Below, piece after piece: positions 44,242-52,738 of a stretch of DNA of 64,000 nt (positions are counted from its first letter, which is position 1; each line of letters begins with the position of its first letter). The notes beneath the pieces are model-generated. The model did no database searches. It worked only from the letters and a program-made list of their open reading frames with translations, and was not told where the DNA came from. Source of the stretch: Sphingopyxis sp. (lineage in GTDB: Bacteria; Pseudomonadota; Alphaproteobacteria; Sphingomonadales; Sphingomonadaceae); the NCBI RefSeq assembly GCF_016704835.1, contig NZ_JADIZJ010000001.1:729001-793000 (forward strand), read 5' to 3'. Position numbers and translations under genes: made by a program.

Positions 44242-46262
44242 TCAGCGCGGCGGCGCGAACAGGTCACCCACCATGGCCGCGTCTTCGGTAAAGTGCCGAC
44301 GCTGGCGATGTTCGCCCTGCTTGCCTTTGTTGAAGCTGTCGACCGGGCGGAAATAGCCCATGACCCGGGTCCACACCTTGGTCCGTTCACCGCATGTCGG
44401 ACATTCGGGTTGTTCGCCATCAAGATAGCCATGTGTATCGCAGACTGAGAACACTGGAGTCAGCGTGACGTAGGGGAGGCGGTAATTGGTCAGCACCTTT
44501 TCAGGAAGTTGCGTGCCGCATCGGCGCCCGACAGTTTCTCGCTCATATAGAGGTGCAGCACGGTGCCGCCGGTATATTTGCATTGCAGCTCGTTCTGCAG
44601 TTCGAGCGCTTCGAACGGGTCGTCGGTATGGTCGACCGGGATCTGCGAGGAATTGGTGTAATAGATGTTTTCCTCGCTTCCGGCCTGCAGGATGTCGGGG
44701 AAGCGCTTCTTGTCTTCCTTGGCAAACCGGTAGGTGGTGCCTTCCGCAGGGGTTGCCTCCAGATTATACAGGTTTCCACTCTGCTCCTGATAGGCCACCA
44801 GCTTCGCCCGCATATGGTCGAGAATGCCCAGCGCCATAGCGATCCCGTCCTCTTCGGTCAGATCAGAGGCATCGCCGGTGAAGTTGCGCACCATTTCGTT
44901 GATGCCATTCACGCCGATGGTCGAGAAATGGTTGCGCAAGAACGGCAGGTACCGGGCAGTGAACGGATAAAGCCCGCGATCATACATCTTCTGCACGAAG
45001 GCGCGCTTCTTCTCGAGCGTCGATTTTGAAATGTCCATCAACCGATCGAGCTCGGCCATCAGGCCGGGCAGATCGTCTTTGAAGCGGTAGCCCAGCGCGG
45101 CCATGTTGATGGTGACGACACCCAGCGACCCGGTCATCTCCGCCGATCCAAACAGGCCGTTGCCGCGCTTCAGCAGCTCGCGCAGATCAAGCTGCAACCG
45201 GCAGCACATCGAGCGAACGGCACCAGGCGAATAGGCTTCCGGGTTGGGTCGCCGCTCGCCCGTTTCCGGATCGCGGATATACTGACTGCCGATGAAATTC
45301 TGAAAGTAGGATGAGCCGACCTTGGCCGCATTCTCGAAAATTGCCGTCGCGACCTTGGTGTCCCAGTTGAAATCTTCGGTGATATTGACCGTGGGGATCG
45401 GGAAGGTGAAGGGCTGGCCGGTGGCATCGCCCTCGGTCATCACTTCGTAATAGGCGAGGTTGATCAGTTCCATCTCGGGTTCGAAATGGGCAAAGCTCAT
45501 ATCCGCCAGGCTGCGCAGGCCGATATCGCGCGCCTGTGCCCGGTCGAGCAGAGCCTGATTTTCGATACCCTTGAACAGATGTTCGTCGCGGTAAGTCGGA
45601 TAGAGGTTGCGAAGGTCATCCGGCACCACGATATCGAGTGTGATGTTTGTGAAGGGCGACTGGCCCCAACGCGCGGGAACGTTGAGATTGTAGACGAATT
45701 GACGGATCGCCTTCTTGACTTCGGCGAAGCTCAAATTGTCGTAGAAGACGTAAGGCGCAAGATAGGTGTCGAAGCTGGAGAAGGCCTGCGCGCCCGCCCA
45801 TTCCGATTGCAGGATACCGAGAAAGTTGCTCATCTGGCCAAGCGCTTCGCGGAAATGACGCGGTGGGCGGGACGAAACTCTGCCTGCCACCCCGTTGAAG
45901 CCATCATTGAGCAACGCCCGCAAGGACCAGCCTGCGCAATAGCCGGTCAGGCAGTCGAGATCGTGGATGTGGATGTCGCCGTGCCGGTGGGCCAGCCCCT
46001 CTTCCGGGGCATAGATCTCGTCGAGCCAGAAATTGGCGATCACCTTGCCTGCGACATTGCTGATTAGGCCGGCGTGCGAATAGCCGACATTGGCGTTGGC
46101 CTTGATCCGCCAGTCTGCGCCAGAGATATATTCACCGACAGTGTCTGAGCAATCGATGCTGCTGCCCGCCCAAAGCGCACCCGATGCTGGCTTGGCAGTG
46201 TCAGATTGACCGATTGCTGCAATTGTTTCGCCATGGTCTTCGCCTCGCAGTTCTAGTGCCAT
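44242..46262 (-). pseudogene. nrdD: Anaerobic ribonucleoside-triphosphate reductase NrdD, frameshifted as read
   Basis: NrdD reduces NTPs to dNTPs without oxygen. The start at 46262 (MALELRGEDHG) follows GGAGGATTAGGGG; no ATP-cone precedes the catalytic barrel. The main frame runs to ARNFLKRC and stops at 44490. The next frame supplies the missing end: KVLTNYRLPYVTLTPVFSVC, the zinc motif CPTCG and the glycyl-radical loop RVMGYFRPV, stopping at 44242. One extra A in the AAAA run (plus strand T, 44498-44501) restores NFLKKVLTNYR. Without it the radical Gly is lost, so the enzyme would be dead. An FNR box lies about 100 bp upstream. Confidence 0.88.
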
Positions 46263-46611
46263 AACCCCTAATCCTCCGAAAGTGGCTAGCGATACGATAT
46301 CGCGCCAAGCCACAAGATGTTGTGTAGAAAGGAGGTGGTTAGGCACAATATGACCATCATCATTTGATAAATGTCAAACGAATGAAAAAATCTGACAATC
46401 CGTCCCGAGGACAGACCTCTGGATCGCTCCAGCGATTCACCAAGGCGTTGCGCGATAACCCGGCCCTCAGGGACGCGCAATAACGCCAACCGGCGACCCA
46501 TAAGCGCAACTAGTCGGTTTGCGGCTTCGCCTGATCGATATTGCAAGATGAGTAATCGATGAAGAACATCGGATTGTTGCGACTGTCGCTGTTCTCGCTT
46601 AGTCAGCAAAC
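46263..46611. other. Divergent promoter region of nrdD and fnr
   Basis: These 349 bases separate the two starts. They contain the FNR box at 46364-46377. A 33-codon ORF (46382-46483, plus) and a minus ORF (46286-46630) are present but have no recognisable ribosome site or family. Confidence 0.5.
46364..46377. promoter_or_regulatory. FNR-type box upstream of nrdDG
   Basis: TTGATAAATGTCAA differs from the consensus TTGAT-N4-ATCAA at one base. Its centre is about 108 bp from the nrdD start, leaving room for activation at -41.5 and a leader of about 65 nt. Confidence 0.75.
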
Positions 46612-47313
46612 ATGAGCGATTGTTCAACATGCGTCGTCCGGAACCGCGCGATTTGCGCCAGCCTCGAACCTGATGAATTGCAGGTGCTGAGCAAGCTTGG
46701 CCGCAAACGGAAGATCAAGCGCGGCGAGACTCTCTTGTGGGAGGGCGATCCGGCTCCGGTTGTCGCCAATATCATCGATGGCGTGCTTAAACTTTCGATG
46801 AACCTGCACGACGGGCGCGAGCAGATCGTCAGCGTTATGTACGCATCAGACTTTGTCGGCCGGCCGTTTGGCAAGGAAAGCCCTTACCGAGTGAGCGCAA
46901 TGACCGACGCGGAGGTCTGCGTTTTCACAAGATCTTCCTTTGACAGTTTTGCGAAGGAACATCCCGACTTGCAGAATAAATTGCTCCATCGGTCGCTCGA
47001 TGAGCTCGACCGCGCGCGCGAATGGATGACCTTACTGGGCAAGAAATCGGCAACCGAACGTATTGCTACTTTGTTGATCGAACTATCGGATCGCCTGAGT
47101 GTGGATGGCTGTAGTCCGACCTCCCGTTACCTCGATCGTTTCGAGCTGCCGATGGACCGGCAACAGATCGCAGATATATTGGGCCTGACGATCGAGACTG
47201 TAAGCCGGCAATTCACCCGTATCCGGAAACAAGGGATAATTGATCTGCCTGACCGGCGGACGGTTATCATAAACGAGCGTAGCCTACTGAAAGCGGTCGC
47301 AGGAGTAGCCTGA
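46612..47313 (+). CDS. fnr: FNR-type oxygen-sensing transcription regulator (4Fe-4S)
   Basis: The 233-residue Crp/Fnr protein has the cluster cysteines of a true FNR: Cys4, Cys7 and Cys15 (SDCSTCVVRNRAIC) plus internal Cys103 (AEVCVF). The cyclic-nucleotide-binding-type barrel spans about 25-140 and the helix-turn-helix about 175-205, with recognition helix IETVSRQF carrying the E..SR contacts for TTGAT half-sites. It should activate anaerobic genes when O2 is absent. Four matching boxes lie in the next 10 kb. It is divergent from nrdD and precedes hemN. FnrL, FnrN or Anr would be equivalent names. Confidence 0.93.
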   Translation: MSDCSTCVVRNRAICASLEPDELQVLSKLGRKRKIKRGETLLWEGDPAPVVANIIDGVLKLSMNLHDGREQIVSVMYASDFVGRPFGKESPYRVSAMTDAEVCVFTRSSFDSFAKEHPDLQNKLLHRSLDELDRAREWMTLLGKKSATERIATLLIELSDRLSVDGCSPTSRYLDRFELPMDRQQIADILGLTIETVSRQFTRIRKQGIIDLPDRRTVIINERSLLKAVAGVA

Positions 47314-47387
47314 CCCAAGGCCTGCAGGAAGTTCAGGCTCCGGAATCATATCGCCCCATTTGCCTCGTATTTTTCGGTAAAGCGTCT

Positions 47388-47401
47388 TTGATCAAGATCA
47401 A
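47388..47401. promoter_or_regulatory. Perfect FNR box upstream of hemN
   Basis: TTGATCAAGATCAA matches TTGAT-N4-ATCAA exactly, ending 34 bp before the hemN start. Confidence 0.88.
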
Positions 47402-47435
47402 AGCATATTGAGCTCACCCGATTACCACGCTTCTA

Positions 47436-48745
47436 ATGTGGCCTTATCATCCAGAATTGCTGGCAAAACCCGTGCCCCGCTATACCAGCTATCCGACCGC
47501 ACTAGAGTTTCATAGCGGCTGCGGAACCGACAAGTATATTCAGGCGCTGAGCGACATGCCGCCGGGCACGCCGCTGTCTCTTTATGTCCATATTCCCTAT
47601 TGCCAATCAATTTGTTGGTATTGTGGATGCAATACCGGGGCAGCGAACAAGACCCAGAGACTAACCGCCTATCTGGAAGCGCTCGAAAACGAATTCGCGT
47701 TGATCGGACAATTGCTCGGTGGCCGCGGGAAGGTGCGCCGCATCGCCTTTGGCGGCGGCAGCCCGAACGCCATCACGACGGTAGATTTTGTCCGCCTTCT
47801 CGACCGGATCACAACGATATTCGTTGCCGGATCGCCGGAAATCTCGGTGGAACTTGATCCGCGCGGCTTACCCCTGAATGGGCATTGGCGTTAGCTGCAT
47901 CAAATGTCAGCAGAGTGAGCCTCGGTGTTCAGACTTTTGCGCCGCATGTTCAGGAGGCCATAGGCCGAATCCAGCCGCTCGCTGATATCGAGAAATCCGT
48001 ATCCGCCTTGCGCCTGCGCGGCATAAATTCGATCAATTTTGATCTGATGTATGGCCTGCCCAAGCAATCGTTGCAGGATCTCGATGATACGCTAAGCCAG
48101 GCAATAGAACTTCGGCCCAGCCGGGTCTCGTTGTTCGGCTATGCCCATATGCCCGACCTGATACCGCGGCAGAGACAGATCGATGGCGACAATCTGCCCG
48201 ATCCAGAATTGCGTTTCGAACAAAGCGAGCTCGGCTATCAGCGATTGACCGAAGCCGGCTATGTCGCGATCGGTTTCGATCATTTCGCCTTGCCTGCAGA
48301 CTCGCTGGCAATTGCCGCGACCGAAGGCCGGGTCCATCGCAACTTTCAGGGCTTTACCGATGACCCTAACGAGTTTTTGCTCGGCTTTGGCGCCAGCGCG
48401 ATCAGCAGCTTGCCCGGACTATTGGTGCAGAATGAAAAAAATGTCGGGCGATACCGGTCCATGGTCTCGTCAGACAAGGTCGCGGCTGTCCGCGGCGTGA
48501 CGCGCGACGAAGAAACAAAGAAACGGGGTGCGATAATCTCGTCTCTTCTGTGTCAGGGACAGGTTGATGCCGAGACTGCCAGTGTGCTGCCGGATGCCAA
48601 TATCCTCGACAATTTTGAAGAAAAGGGCCTGGTCCGGCAGCGCGAGGGCAAGTTGGTAATTACAGATGCGGGACGGCCTTATGCGCGGCATATTGCGTGT
48701 CTCTTCGATCAGTTTCGTGCCCGGCAGGAAACAGTTGCAGCGTAG
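47436..48745 (+). pseudogene. hemN: Oxygen-independent coproporphyrinogen III oxidase HemN, frameshifted as read
   Basis: HemN makes protoporphyrinogen IX without O2. The first frame (47436-47894) carries the radical-SAM motif Cys56-X3-Cys60-X2-Cys63-X-Cys65 (YCQSICWYCGC) and GGGSPN. After ISVELDPRGL the frame is lost near 47869. The next frame continues ALAASNVSRVSLGVQTF, GINSINFDLMYGLP and a full C-terminal domain to 48745. One missing base (GGCTTACC where GGCTTNACC is expected) restores TPEWALALAAS and a normal length of about 436 residues. Regulation by FNR is indicated by the box just upstream. Confidence 0.87.
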
Positions 48746-49010
48746 GAAGGCATTACATCTCTGCCTCCAAAGACAGAGAAGAAGAATGTCTCGACACTCT
48801 ATCGCATCAGTTACATGAAGGGTGCCGGACGCTGTAGAGCCTATTCGGGCGGGCCCTTGGGCCTTCCTCCCGATACATCAGGAGCAAGAGCAATAGAATG
48901 CGCCGCCACCAACACATTAGCCACAAGAGCGCAGCCATCGACATGACATTGATCAAAGCGACGCAGGCTTTCCGGAGCTATCTCCGCCGTAGATTGATCG
49001 GAGATTTAGG

Positions 49011-50231
49011 GTGGAAAAACGAGTTGTTATTGTGGGTTCGGGCCCGGCTGGGCTTTGTCTGGCACGGGCCTTGTCGCCATCCGGAGCGAAGATTGCCCTG
49101 ATCGATTCACAAGAAGCCGATTCGCTGGAAAATCCGGGCTTTGATGGACGTGAGATCGCGCTGACACAGCGGTCGGTCGCGGTCATGAAAGAGCTTGGCG
49201 TCTGGGACAGAATCGGCGCGGACAAGGTTTTCGCACTCAGCGAGGCGCGCGTGTTTGACGGCAAATCGCCCTTTCCGCTGCGTTATGGATCGAATCGTGA
49301 GGATGATCGGCTCGGTTGCCTCGTGTCCAATTGCGATATTCGCAAGGCGGCCTTCGAAGCTGCAAGCGAGTGTGAGAATGTGGAGCTGGTTGCCGGCACC
49401 TCGGTCGTTTCGCTCGATATTGGCGACCGGATGGCGAACGTCTCGCTGTCCGATGGACGAGAGTTGTCAGCGCCACTCCTCATCGCGGCGGATAGCCGGT
49501 TTTCCTTTGTGCGTAATCAGCTCGGCATCGGCGCGGAAATGAATCGTCTCGGCAAGGCGATGCTGGTGGGGCGTGTTCGGATCGACACACCGCATGACGA
49601 CGTCGCGACTGAATGGTTCGATCACGGCCAGACACTGGCCTTGCTTCCGCTCGGCGCGGGCATGGCATCGGCGGTGCTCACGGTTTCTGAAGGGGATGCT
49701 ACCAGGATCTTGGCGCTCGATCCCGATGCCCTGGGGCAGGAACTGCATCGCCGGTATCGCGGCAGGTTCGGGACTATGGAACCGATCGGACCTATGCATG
49801 CCTATCCGCTGACAACTGCCTTTGCGCGTCGATTTGTCTGCCATCGAGCAGCTCTGGTTGGCGATGCGGCGGTGGGGATGCATCCGGTCACGGCACATGG
49901 CTTCAACCTGGGGATTGCGAGCGTGCGTCACCTGACAGATGAGATCTTGCCGCTTTTGGAACGCGGCGCAGATCCAGCAAACTCTGCGGCGCTCAGGCGA
50001 TACGAGAGGCGGCATCGCCGTGAAAGTCTTCCGATCTATCTGGCGACAAATTCGATCGTTGGGCTCTACACGGATGATCGCCTGATCGCGCGCGCCGCGC
50101 GCCGCTTCGGCCTCAGAGTTGCGCAGACTCCTCCTGCGCAAAAAATCGTGAATCGCATCCTGATGCGCCCGCAGGCAAAAGCGCCCCGCTTGCGGTTGCC
50201 TGGGATCGGAGGGCGGTTGCGAATGGGCTAG
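49011..50231 (+). CDS. UbiM-like FAD-dependent ubiquinone hydroxylase
   Basis: The 406-residue protein starts at a GTG (49011) preceded by GGAG. It has the UbiH/COQ6 fold: dinucleotide motif VVIVGSGPAGLCLARAL at residue 4, FDGREIALTQRSV, and GDAAVGMHPVTAHGFNLGIASV near residue 285. The AVGMHPVTAHGFN wording matches the UbiM branch better than the core UbiH at 39.4 kb. UbiM hydroxylates demethoxyubiquinol using O2, so its presence among anaerobic genes is notable. The specific name is an inference. A 265-bp gap upstream holds no clear gene. Confidence 0.72.
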   Translation: MEKRVVIVGSGPAGLCLARALSPSGAKIALIDSQEADSLENPGFDGREIALTQRSVAVMKELGVWDRIGADKVFALSEARVFDGKSPFPLRYGSNREDDRLGCLVSNCDIRKAAFEAASECENVELVAGTSVVSLDIGDRMANVSLSDGRELSAPLLIAADSRFSFVRNQLGIGAEMNRLGKAMLVGRVRIDTPHDDVATEWFDHGQTLALLPLGAGMASAVLTVSEGDATRILALDPDALGQELHRRYRGRFGTMEPIGPMHAYPLTTAFARRFVCHRAALVGDAAVGMHPVTAHGFNLGIASVRHLTDEILPLLERGADPANSAALRRYERRHRRESLPIYLATNSIVGLYTDDRLIARAARRFGLRVAQTPPAQKIVNRILMRPQAKAPRLRLPGIGGRLRMG

Positions 50232-50339
50232 GGTCAGGACCGATAAATTCCGCAGAGCGTGGCTTGTGGCAATTGGCCCAGTTGCGAGGAAAGCTTGCTC
50301 GCTGTCCGCGATGGTCTGCCAAAGAGTTCATGTCTGGCG

Positions 50340-50774
50340 TCACGATTCTTCTGGGATCAGTTCCTTGAGAAAGCGCGGCTTTGACCCCGTGATTTGCGCA
50401 AGACTAAATTGATCGAGATGAGCCAGAAAGGCCTCCAGTGCCCCGGCCAATGCAGGCTTCAACCCTCAGACCCGTTCCACCACGCAAGTCTCCCTGCCGC
50501 CCATGCAGGCGACAAATCCTGTGGTGTTTTCCAAACTGCGCACCACGTGGCCAATATTTATATCTGACGGCGCGCGTGCCAGACGCACTCCGCCACCGCG
50601 TCCGCGCTGCGTTTCGATAAAACCTGCGGCGGCAAGGTCTTGTGCCACCTTGGCGAGGTGGTTGCGAGAGATATCATAATACTCCGCAAGCCAGTCGATC
50701 GAAACGACCTCCTCTTTTGCCGCAAGCGCCATCAGCATGCGTAAGGCGTAATCGGTTCGGAGATTCATCTGCAT
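50340..50774 (-). pseudogene. nsrR: NsrR-like Rrf2 repressor with in-frame TGA at the third cluster Cys
   Basis: The Rrf2 protein begins MQMNLRTDYALRMLMALA and has the winged helix DISRNHLAKVAQDLAAAGFI and the wing RGRGGGVRLA. Iron-sulfur ligands Cys90 and Cys97 are present, but codon 103 is TGA (50466-50468). The same frame then continues with good NsrR sequence (GLKPALAGALEAFLAHLDQF, FLKELIP) to a second stop at 50340-50342. Neisserial NsrR uses Cys90, Cys97 and Cys103, so the stop replaces the third ligand exactly. As read, the product is 102 residues and could not hold a normal NO-sensing cluster. A TGC/TGT to TGA change or sequencing error is likely. It faces the truncated-globin operon. 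Confidence 0.82.
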
Positions 50775-50783
50775 AAAAAAGGT

Positions 50784-50794
50784 ATATCAGATAT
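50784..50794. promoter_or_regulatory. Dyad in the nsrR-globin intergenic region
   Basis: ATATC-A-GATAT is a perfect short dyad ten bases upstream of the nsrR start, in an AT-rich 77-bp divergent promoter region that also contains GGCATATTATATAC. It could be the repressor's own operator. It does not closely match the E. coli NsrR site. Confidence 0.3.
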
Positions 50795-50851
50795 TGCTTT
50801 TGGCACCAAGGGTCTTTAATAGGCATATTATATACTTCTTTAAGAGATTCT

Positions 50852-51334
50852 ATGATGCCTGCGGTTACCGAAAGATCACGCCAGGAAGTGCACGCTGCAA
50901 GAACTGCAAAACGCGCGCATGCAGAAGCGCAGGGCGTCGACGAACAATTCATCTCGCTTATGGTCGAACGTTTCTATGCCAGCATCCGCCAGGACAATCT
51001 GCTTGGCCCGATCTTCGCGGAGCGCATTTCCGATTGGCCTGCGCACATGGAGCGGATGAAGACATTCTGGCGCTCCATCCTGTTCAACAGCGGGGAGTTT
51101 TCAGGCAACCCGATGGCCAAGCACATGGCCATTCCGGGGCTTGAAGACACGCATTTCGTGCGCTGGCTCGAACTCTTCTACGGCACCTTGAAAGACCTCG
51201 GTCCCCAGCCTGAAGGCGCAGCCCTGGTTGCCCAAAGGGCGCGTGCCATCGCCGATAGTCTCCTTACCGGAATTTCCATCCGGCGAGACGGCATCTCCGG
51301 ATCCAAAGCAGGAAGGAATCTCCCCCATGTTTGA
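50852..51334 (+). CDS. Group III truncated haemoglobin
   Basis: The 160-residue protein has the short group III globin pattern: ISLMVERFYASIRQDNLLGPIFAERI (residues 33-58), WPAHMERMKTFWRSILFNSGEFSGNPMAKH with the conserved Phe-Trp, and HFVRWLELFYGTL. This class is often tied to NO or microaerobic metabolism. It is the first gene of a three-gene operon: its TGA overlaps the next start by eight bases. The divergent NsrR-like gene suggests NO control. Confidence 0.87.
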   Translation: MMPAVTERSRQEVHAARTAKRAHAEAQGVDEQFISLMVERFYASIRQDNLLGPIFAERISDWPAHMERMKTFWRSILFNSGEFSGNPMAKHMAIPGLEDTHFVRWLELFYGTLKDLGPQPEGAALVAQRARAIADSLLTGISIRRDGISGSKAGRNLPHV

Positions 51335-51785
51335 ACACCAATTGATAGTGGCTGATCGCGCCACTGACTTCGAGGCTGAAGTCTATGCCTTGGAACAGAC
51401 CCTGCAGCCTTTGGCCGCCGCCCCCGTTCCACCGCGAAACCCGGGGTTCCAGTTTCCTCGGCGTGTATGGCTCGCCATGTTCGCGTGTTATGCGATCTTC
51501 TTCCTTGCCATTGCCGCAGCCACAGGCGGAAGCGGACATGCACGCTTCGCCATCATCATCTCGGTCCTTTATGCCGCCGTCTATTTCGGAGTGGCGAGGA
51601 TCGGTGCGCGACAGGCCGGACCAGAGGACATTTCGCCGCTCGATCAGGGCAAGATGCTCGATACTTTTACCGGTTTGATGGACAAGAGAGCCGTATATGG
51701 GCAGGTCCTGATTGTGCCGCTCGCTGTCGCCCTGTTTGGCATGGCGATACTGGTCATCACACTTTCGATCGGGATCGGCAGTTAG
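51327..51785 (+). CDS. Small membrane protein of the NO-response operon
   Basis: Starting at 51327 (after AGGAAGGAA), the 152-residue protein has a soluble N-terminal 45 residues, then two adjacent membrane helices (about 48-67 and 74-92) and a third at about 130-150. No family is recognised with confidence. It is translationally linked to the truncated-globin gene and followed 2 bp later by the DUF1971 gene, so it probably serves the same NO or anaerobic response. Confidence 0.75.
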   Translation: MFEHQLIVADRATDFEAEVYALEQTLQPLAAAPVPPRNPGFQFPRRVWLAMFACYAIFFLAIAAATGGSGHARFAIIISVLYAAVYFGVARIGARQAGPEDISPLDQGKMLDTFTGLMDKRAVYGQVLIVPLAVALFGMAILVITLSIGIGS

Positions 51786-51787
51786 GT

Positions 51788-52066
51788 ATGCGGAACGTTT
51801 TGCCGGATGGTGTTGAGAAGTATGCCGAATCACCCCTCTTCAGCGAAGAGACGGTTCCCGAAAAACTCACCTCGGAACATGATCTGAAAGCCGGGGTCTG
51901 GGGCAAATTGTGCGTAATCGACGGGAGCCTCGAATATCACCTTCCGGGTGAAGCGCACCGGAGCCAACTTCTCAAAGCAGGTGAACACGCCGTCATCGAA
52001 CCGCAGCAGGTGCATTTCGTCAAACCGGTCCGAAACGTCCAGTTCAGGGTTGAATTCTATCGCTGA
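51788..52066 (+). CDS. DUF1971 cupin-like protein (YeaR/TehB N-terminal type)
   Basis: A 92-residue protein with the DUF1971 pattern: LPDGVEKYAESPLFSEETVPEKL at the start, then AGVWGKLCVIDGSLEYHL, and the closing IEPQQVHFVKPV and FRVEFYR. The fold is a small beta-cupin. E. coli YeaR, of the same family, is induced by nitrate and NO, which agrees with its place here. The molecular function is unknown. Confidence 0.85.
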   Translation: MRNVLPDGVEKYAESPLFSEETVPEKLTSEHDLKAGVWGKLCVIDGSLEYHLPGEAHRSQLLKAGEHAVIEPQQVHFVKPVRNVQFRVEFYR

Positions 52067-52116
52067 ACCAGGATGCACCCGGTGGCACATTCACGTACAC
52101 CGCCGCGGATGCGCTT

Positions 52117-52734
52117 TCAGTCAATAGGGTCGAGAAAGTCCACCTTGCCACTGTCGAGATGATAGAAGGCTCCGACGACTTTGAGCTTCCCTGTTCGCTG
52201 GGGCTCTAGCAGAGCGGGCGACGCTTCGTCCCGCAATTCGCGAACAACGCGTCGGACATTGCTGATCGCTGCAGCGTCGACGATGTGATCGGCCCACGGA
52301 TCCGTTTCAAGCACGGCGGGGAGCAGCGACTGAAGGACCTTGGAGATATTGCCGGTAAAACTCGCCTTGCCCCGCGCCAGCGAAACGGCTGCATTGAGAG
52401 CACCGCAAGCCTCGTGACCCATGACGACGATCAAGGGGACTTGCAGATTCGTCACGGCGAATTCCAGACTGCCAAGCGCGGTCGTGCAAAGGGTATTGCC
52501 AGCATTGCGAATAATGAACAGCTCACCTAGGCCGCGCTCGAACAACAGTTCCGGCGGCACCCGCGAATCCGAACAGCTCAGATAGGCGGCAAATGGTCGC
52601 TGCGCCGCTGCCAACTCAAGCCGGCGCATACGGTCCATCGTGGGCTCGTAGGTTGTATCGTCGAGAAACCGCCGATTGCCTTCCTTCAGAAGTTCCAGCG
52701 CTTCGTCGGGGTTCAGTTGGGGCGCGTCATCCAT
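52117..52734 (-). CDS. Beta-class carbonic anhydrase
   Basis: The ATG at 52734 sits 4 bp after the nnrS stop with AGGCAGG upstream and gives 205 residues; the longer ORF runs back into nnrS. The enzyme interconverts CO2 and bicarbonate. Zinc ligands and the Asp-Arg dyad are visible: Cys54, Asp56 and Arg58 (CSDSRV), His107 and Cys110 (GHEACGAL). It is the last gene of the nnrS operon, convergent with the DUF1971 gene. Confidence 0.92.
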   Translation of the reverse strand: MDDAPQLNPDEALELLKEGNRRFLDDTTYEPTMDRMRRLELAAAQRPFAAYLSCSDSRVPPELLFERGLGELFIIRNAGNTLCTTALGSLEFAVTNLQVPLIVVMGHEACGALNAAVSLARGKASFTGNISKVLQSLLPAVLETDPWADHIVDAAAISNVRRVVRELRDEASPALLEPQRTGKLKVVGAFYHLDSGKVDFLDPID

Positions 52735-52738
52735 CTGC

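Noticed and set aside
46382..46483. 33-codon plus-strand ORF starting MKKSDNPSRG next to the FNR box
   Set aside because: No ribosome site is seen and it lies in the nrdD promoter region; chance cannot be excluded.
46286..46630. Minus-strand ORF between fnr and nrdD
   Set aside because: It has no family resemblance and covers both divergent promoters.
48952..48966. TTGATCAAAGCGAC as an FNR box
   Set aside because: Only the left half-site matches; the right half lacks ATCAA spacing.
48898..49101. Small ORF before the UbiM-like gene
   Set aside because: It overlaps the UbiM-like start in another frame and has no conserved features.
50420..50468. SECIS element after the nsrR TGA
   Set aside because: The sequence can fold weakly (GGCC/GGCC) but has no recognisable apical loop at the usual distance, and no Rrf2 selenoprotein is known to me.
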